From Lachnospiraceae bacterium (GTDB lineage: Bacteria > Bacillota > Clostridia > Lachnospirales > Lachnospiraceae): a stretch of 64,000 nt of DNA. Of this stretch, positions 60,147 to 64,000 are shown piece after piece (within the stretch, counting starts at the first letter, position 1; the number at the start of each line of letters is the position of its first letter). The translations under genes and the position numbers were made by a program. Below the pieces are notes generated by a model. That model had not been told where the DNA came from, ran no database searches, and was given only the letters and a program-made list of their open reading frames with translations. The stretch is taken from assembly GCA_902362715.1 (NCBI GenBank), contig CABIXN010000002.1, forward strand, positions 671,449 to 735,448. Direction: 5' to 3'.

Positions 60147-60560
60147 ATGAATCCAAATTATATATTTACAATTACGTTATATAGTTGTCAAAGGGCGGCA
60201 GATAGTCCGGATAAAAAAGAACATTGGAAAAGAACAATACTACGTAATTGTTTTTGGAAATCTGAGACGGCAGTTACACAGTTAGGGTCTCAGGCAGCCC
60301 CTAATAATACATATATAGTCCGTATCCCGATAAATCCAGATTACAGGTCTTATGCCGAATGGAATGAATCCATGCAGGGGTTTACAATATCTAACGGAGA
60401 TCTCATTATTTTGGGAGAATGCCTGGAAGAAATCACTGGAGAAAATGGTCATACTGCAGCACAGATATTAAAACAAAATAAACCAAATGCTTTTAAAGTG
60501 ACTGCTTTTTCAGATAATACAGAATTTCTGCTTGGAAAGCATTATCGGGCAGGAGGGTAA
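60147..60560 (+). CDS. Hypothetical head-tail joining protein
   Basis: The protein has 137 residues, beginning MNPNYIFTITLYSCQRA. It lies where head-closure (stopper) proteins are coded in siphophages. The sequence GDLIILGECLEEITGENG suggests a beta-rich fold. I do not recognise the family. GATGGAGG precedes the ATG. Confidence 0.55.
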   Translation: MNPNYIFTITLYSCQRAADSPDKKEHWKRTILRNCFWKSETAVTQLGSQAAPNNTYIVRIPINPDYRSYAEWNESMQGFTISNGDLIILGECLEEITGENGHTAAQILKQNKPNAFKVTAFSDNTEFLLGKHYRAGG

Positions 60561-60561
60561 A

Positions 60562-60993
60562 ATGCCTTTAAAAGTGAATTTAAAATGGGATAGATCTAAG
60601 GAATCTATTATCAGAAAAAAAAATGGGGGTAAAGATGGGATGCTGTTTCTTGCAAATGAAGCGGTTCTGCTGATGAAGCCTTACATGACATCACTAGACT
60701 CAGGGGGAGTGCCAGAGGTTCAGATAGATGTAGCTGAGAAAAGCGGTAAAATTACTTATTCTGGGCCCAATATCCGTAATCAGTACAAAGGTGAAGATAT
60801 TCCTTTGGGTTATGAAACTGAGGATGAAAGCAAACTGCCTGAATGGAAGTTCCCGGTATCTAAAATATCAGCCTTGCAGGACAGTATATTTAGCCAGCCA
60901 CTCGCCACTTCCGGCTGGGATAAGGCCATGCTGACAGCCCGAAAAGAAGACTTGTTGAAAGTATATGAAATCTATTTGAAAGGACGCAGCTGA
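60562..60993 (+). CDS. Minor capsid / tail completion protein
   Basis: The protein has 143 residues. MKPYMTSLDSGG and TYSGPNIRNQYKGE correspond to the TPMxxGxL...APYARxQYxG pattern of Minor_capsid_2-type proteins, and TSGWDKAMLTARK to their C-terminal helix. ATG at 60562 behind AGGAGGG. Overlaps the next gene by ATGA-type coupling. Confidence 0.7.
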   Translation: MPLKVNLKWDRSKESIIRKKNGGKDGMLFLANEAVLLMKPYMTSLDSGGVPEVQIDVAEKSGKITYSGPNIRNQYKGEDIPLGYETEDESKLPEWKFPVSKISALQDSIFSQPLATSGWDKAMLTARKEDLLKVYEIYLKGRS

Positions 60994-61430
60994 TGACAAA
61001 ACATGATGCAATGAAAGCATACTTTGAGCCGAAGGTTCTAGAATTGGCCGGTGATCTTCTGACTTTTAATTTTTCCCCGGAATCTCCTGACAGTATTGCA
61101 TTTGTTACAAATTACAGTGATAAAGTGTTGAGAAAAAATATTCGAGTTGGTTCAGAGAAAGAATATGGTTTTTCTATTATTATTACCAGAGAATATTCTA
61201 CTTTTACAGATGATTTGAATCTGAAAGCCATGAACTTTGCTCAGGCATTTATGGATTGGCTGGATAGTCAGGATAAGATAAAAAGCTATCCGGAATTTCC
61301 GGATAACTGCCAGATTAAAAAAATAGAGAACTTGCAGAACATGCCGAATCTGGCCGGCATCAATGCAAAAGAAGGACTTGCCCGGTACATGTTACAGTGC
61401 CGGGTTGTTTATTTTGAGAAAGAGAGGTAA
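60993..61430 (+). CDS. Minor capsid / tail terminator protein
   Basis: The protein has 145 residues. It follows the previous gene with a one-base overlap. Order, size and the C-terminal LARYMLQCRVVYFEKER fit the tail-terminator class (Minor_capsid_3) that caps the tail tube. Confidence 0.65.
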   Translation: MTKHDAMKAYFEPKVLELAGDLLTFNFSPESPDSIAFVTNYSDKVLRKNIRVGSEKEYGFSIIITREYSTFTDDLNLKAMNFAQAFMDWLDSQDKIKSYPEFPDNCQIKKIENLQNMPNLAGINAKEGLARYMLQCRVVYFEKER

Positions 61431-61434
61431 AAAC

Positions 61435-61950
61435 ATGAAATTAAGTGAATTAATGGCGGGAAAGACACCGAGTGCGGATTACGAAGGATGGGTGACAGCC
61501 GATGACTGGGTACTGGCAATTGATACTGCTGCCAGAGGAGATACTGAAACAAAAGTATCTGATTATGAAGTGGTGCAGATGGGGGTAGAAGGATTGGATG
61601 CACAGTTAAATCCGGTAACATCAGAAAAGACCTATATCCGTGCCGGTCAGTCTACACAGAAAACAGGGGCAGCGCGCTCTTTTGCTGTAACCGGTGACCG
61701 ATATGTGGGAGATCCGGCACAGGATTATATGCTTTCCCATTCGATTAAGTATGGAACAGGAAATGGTGTGGTTGTAAATTATGTTTATTTTTGCTTCCTG
61801 AATGGAGTTGGAGAAAAAGGACAGGTATCTGTAATTGTAAATTCCGACGGCGGCGGAAATGCCGGCGAATCTTCCAGTGTTGATATTCAGCTTTCAAAAA
61901 TTGGTGCAGAGCCAGAGGAATATACATATTCTGCAGAAGAAGGTATTTGA
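61435..61950 (+). CDS. Major tail tube protein
   Basis: The protein has 171 residues. It has AGQSTQKTGAARSFAVTGDR and a beta-sandwich-like composition with DIQLSKIGAEPEEY near the end, as in siphophage tail tubes. Start ATG 61435 behind AGAGAGG; a longer frame from 61363 overlaps the preceding gene and is rejected. Placed between terminator and tail chaperones, the standard position. Confidence 0.8.
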   Translation: MKLSELMAGKTPSADYEGWVTADDWVLAIDTAARGDTETKVSDYEVVQMGVEGLDAQLNPVTSEKTYIRAGQSTQKTGAARSFAVTGDRYVGDPAQDYMLSHSIKYGTGNGVVVNYVYFCFLNGVGEKGQVSVIVNSDGGGNAGESSSVDIQLSKIGAEPEEYTYSAEEGI

Positions 61951-61992
61951 TTAGCTTTATAGAAAAACAGCCAAAACAGGAGGATACTGTAA

Positions 61993-62310
61993 ATGAAATT
62001 GAACGGGAAAGAAGTGCGTTTTAATATTACTGATCCAAGGGATGCCAAACGGTATGAAGAAACACTTATAAAGCTGAAGAAAAAAGAAAAAGAACTCAAA
62101 AAATCCGGACAGGAGTATACGCTGGATGAAATCATGCGGGAAATTATTAAGATCTGCCGGGAAGTGCTTTGGGATTTTACCGGGCAGGATGTGTTAAAAG
62201 GCTGCCATGATGCGTTGATGGCAAAAGAAGTTTTATATCAGTTTTTACGGGAAGTAGCCCGGCAGAATGAAAGCTTATTGTCCCCATTTGATCCTGAACG
62301 GATCCGTTAA
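61993..62310 (+). CDS. Tail assembly chaperone (gpG-like)
   Basis: The protein has 105 residues, lysine/glutamate-rich and helical. It sits between tail tube and tape measure, the place of the lambda gpG-type chaperone. ACAGGAGG lies upstream. Its 3' end overlaps the next gene by 44 nt in a different frame. Confidence 0.7.
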   Translation: MKLNGKEVRFNITDPRDAKRYEETLIKLKKKEKELKKSGQEYTLDEIMREIIKICREVLWDFTGQDVLKGCHDALMAKEVLYQFLREVARQNESLLSPFDPERIR

Positions 62311-62941
62311 CATCCTGATAGACCAGCTGCCGCAAACAGTAGAAATTGATCGAATACAGGTGCCTGTTAATTGGGGATACCGGGCCTGCATATTGCTGGA
62401 AATGGTAATGTTCAGTGGCCTTTCTGATGAAGAAAAAATCAGGAAGGCGCTGAACATTTTTTACTGTGGGGCTATCCCAGAGAATGTAGCAGCGGCGATT
62501 GAGAAAATGAGCTGGTTTTATAATTGCGGTGTCAGAAAAGGGAAGTCGGAAAGTATTTTAAATAAAGGGAAACGAAGTTATTGCTTTGAACAGGATGCTT
62601 TTCTGATTTATGCAGCTTTCTGGACGCAGTATCATATCAATTTGAATCAAATGGGAAATGAACAGCTGCACTGGTGGGAGTTTGCGGCTATGTTTGAAAG
62701 TCTGGATGACAGCCTGAAAATAAGACAGGTGATGTACTGGCGTCTTGCGGATACAAAAGGAATGTCTAAAAAGGAGGCGTCTTTTATCCGGAAGATGAAA
62801 AAGGTGTATGCCATTCAGGAGACAGAAAGCACTGCAGCTGGCAATGTAAAACTGGCCAGAAGGAATGCTGATATGCTCGCTTATGTGGAGCGGCGTTTCC
62901 GGGAGCAGGAAAAAGGCGGTGAGATATTTGGCAGAAAATGA
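62267..62941 (+). CDS. Gp15-type tail assembly chaperone, possibly made by frameshift
   Basis: The frame has 224 residues. From about residue 14 it reads VNILIDQLPQTVEIDRIQVP, the start of phage Gp15 family proteins. The only ATG (62267) lies inside the gpG gene with no ribosome binding site, and the recognisable part begins at a GTT codon. It may therefore be reached by a +1 (or -2) ribosomal frameshift within 62267-62310, giving a gpG-GT-like fusion. If translated alone, the start is uncertain. Confidence 0.7.
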   Translation: MKAYCPHLILNGSVNILIDQLPQTVEIDRIQVPVNWGYRACILLEMVMFSGLSDEEKIRKALNIFYCGAIPENVAAAIEKMSWFYNCGVRKGKSESILNKGKRSYCFEQDAFLIYAAFWTQYHINLNQMGNEQLHWWEFAAMFESLDDSLKIRQVMYWRLADTKGMSKKEASFIRKMKKVYAIQETESTAAGNVKLARRNADMLAYVERRFREQEKGGEIFGRK

Positions 62942-64000
62942 TGGAACCATAAAAATAGGAATTGAAGTAGATGACAGCGGAATAAAGACAGGCTTAAAGA
63001 TGGCGGAAAAGCAGACAAAATCCTCAGGAACGGCTATGGAGAAGCATATGAGGAAAGCCATAGAGGAAATGTCTGGAGCCGGAGCAAAGTTTATAAGTGA
63101 AGGCCAGAAAGAGGTTAAGAAACTTTTTGATGGCATTGCCAGTGAAACAGAAAAAATAAAAACATCATTTGCCCGCTTGAATGGTACGATCAGCCAGCAG
63201 GAGACAGGTGTGGGCAGGTTAAAAATAAAATATCAGGATCTTATACTGGAACAGGGAGAAACCTCAGAAAAGGCAAAGAAACTGGGGCAGGAAATACAGA
63301 AGCTTTCCGGCGGGCTAAAAGAAAATAAAACAAGAATGGGTGAGGCTAAGACAGCAGCGGATAAATTTGATCAGACGCTGGATGCGGCAGGAGAAGTATC
63401 AGAAAAAGCAAAAGGAGGATTTTCAGTTTTTGGAGATGCGATATCTTCTTTTGTAAAAAATATATTAACGAATGCCATTACCAGAGTTGGAGATTTTGTA
63501 TCATCTATTTTTGAGCTTTCAGAAGCAACAGAAGAGTACCGGCAGATGATGTCCAAGATATCCGGCAGCGCAGAAGCATTTGGATATTCTGTAGATGAGG
63601 CCAAAGACCGGTTTAAGGAATTTTATAAGTATGTGGGCGATGATCAGATGGCGGCCAATGCCATCACAAACCTGATGGGTATGAAGGTAAATACCGAAAC
63701 CCTTGACGGAGTAATAGAAGGAGCCATTGCAACCTGGACGGCTTATGGGGATTCGCTTCCTCTGGATGACCTTGCAGAAAGTATTACAAAAACTGTAAAT
63801 TCATCAAAAGTGGTTGGAACACTGTCTGATGCTGTCAGCCAGGCCAGCCTGACCAGTGAGGAATGGTCTGGCATCCTTGGAAAAGGAAGCAAAGCGCAGC
63901 AGGTATTTAACAAAATGCTGAAAGAGGGCAAGCCGGCAGAGGAAGCATTTGGCGCTGCACTGGGAGCAACATCTGATAAACAGGACCGTGCCAATATGGT
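62928..64000 (+). CDS. Phage tail tape measure protein (partial)
   Basis: Open from a TTG at 62928 (behind AGGCGGTGA) to the window end, 357 residues and continuing. MAENDGTIKIGIEVDDSGI is the typical start of tape measure proteins. A long coiled coil follows (about 20-165), then a hydrophobic stretch and SEEWSGILGKGSKAQQVFNK in the conserved TMP_core region. It sets tail length and is ejected with the DNA. It overlaps the Gp15-like gene by 14 nt. Confidence 0.9.
   Translation, partial: MAENDGTIKIGIEVDDSGIKTGLKMAEKQTKSSGTAMEKHMRKAIEEMSGAGAKFISEGQKEVKKLFDGIASETEKIKTSFARLNGTISQQETGVGRLKIKYQDLILEQGETSEKAKKLGQEIQKLSGGLKENKTRMGEAKTAADKFDQTLDAAGEVSEKAKGGFSVFGDAISSFVKNILTNAITRVGDFVSSIFELSEATEEYRQMMSKISGSAEAFGYSVDEAKDRFKEFYKYVGDDQMAANAITNLMGMKVNTETLDGVIEGAIATWTAYGDSLPLDDLAESITKTVNSSKVVGTLSDAVSQASLTSEEWSGILGKGSKAQQVFNKMLKEGKPAEEAFGAALGATSDKQDRANM

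Noticed and set aside
1..64000. tRNA or rRNA genes
   Set aside because: I looked for cloverleaf-like and rRNA signatures, including at the prophage left end, and found none that I could support.

Overview
The window is chromosomal DNA of a low-to-moderate GC, Gram-positive anaerobe, most likely a member of the Lachnospiraceae (Clostridia). The evidence is the order of the S10-spc-alpha ribosomal super-operon with a KOW-domain protein between map and infA, strong AGGAGG ribosome binding sites with frequent GTG/TTG starts, a four-Cys lid in adenylate kinase, zinc-type S14 and L36, a fused sulfite-reductase-like flavoprotein and nickel-pincer (Lar) genes. Genus and species cannot be fixed from the sequence alone. 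Layout: 1-2 kb holds a MerR regulator with a classic 19-bp-spacer divergent promoter and a minus-strand RNA-type methyltransferase. 2.1-19.9 kb is the ribosomal super-operon (rpsJ to rplQ, with secY, adk, map, infA and rpoA), all on the plus strand. Several of its gene junctions carry an intergenic repeat family (tandem units of 108, 106 and about 90 bp) and structured leaders. The operon ends in a long palindrome fused to four 129-bp tandem repeats (19.9-20.45 kb). 20.4-43.5 kb is a mosaic of housekeeping and redox genes: nitroreductase, NhaC-type antiporter, a histidine kinase without a partner, a degenerate CbiT-like protein, hemerythrin, a CoA-disulfide-reductase/rhodanese/sulfite-reductase fusion, phosphohexomutase, a DsrE-like protein, a lipoprotein with DnaJ-like zinc repeats, larE-larC with larB convergent, mutS2 with a two-component pair, an HtrA-like protein that has lost its catalytic triad, a YhaM-like exonuclease and an RlmD-like methyltransferase with a foreign-looking C-terminal tail. 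43.5-46.3 kb holds an AT-rich two-gene cassette: a Ser/Thr kinase fused to a domain with a tRNA-guanine-transglycosylase-like CxCxxC...H site, followed by a PD-(D/E)XK-like protein. This is the best candidate for an undescribed (possibly defence) system. 46.6-64 kb is the left part of a siphovirus-type prophage running off the window: integrase, two tandem type I toxin-antitoxin modules with tiny membrane peptides, an ImmA-like protein and repressor, a divergent operator region, a recombination/replication module (Sak4-like ATPase, SSB-like protein, ERCC4 nuclease, CHC2 primase fragment, DUF927-type ATPase), an ArpU-like late regulator, terminase, portal, scaffold, head-tail joining, tail tube, tail chaperones and the start of the tape measure. 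No major capsid gene is present between scaffold and connector, so the prophage may be defective or unusually arranged. How the genes act together: the first third makes ribosomes, the core RNA polymerase alpha subunit and the Sec channel as one co-regulated unit. The middle genes suggest sulfur/persulfide handling, assembly of a nickel cofactor and envelope sensing. The last third is mobile DNA with its own stability and possible immunity functions.
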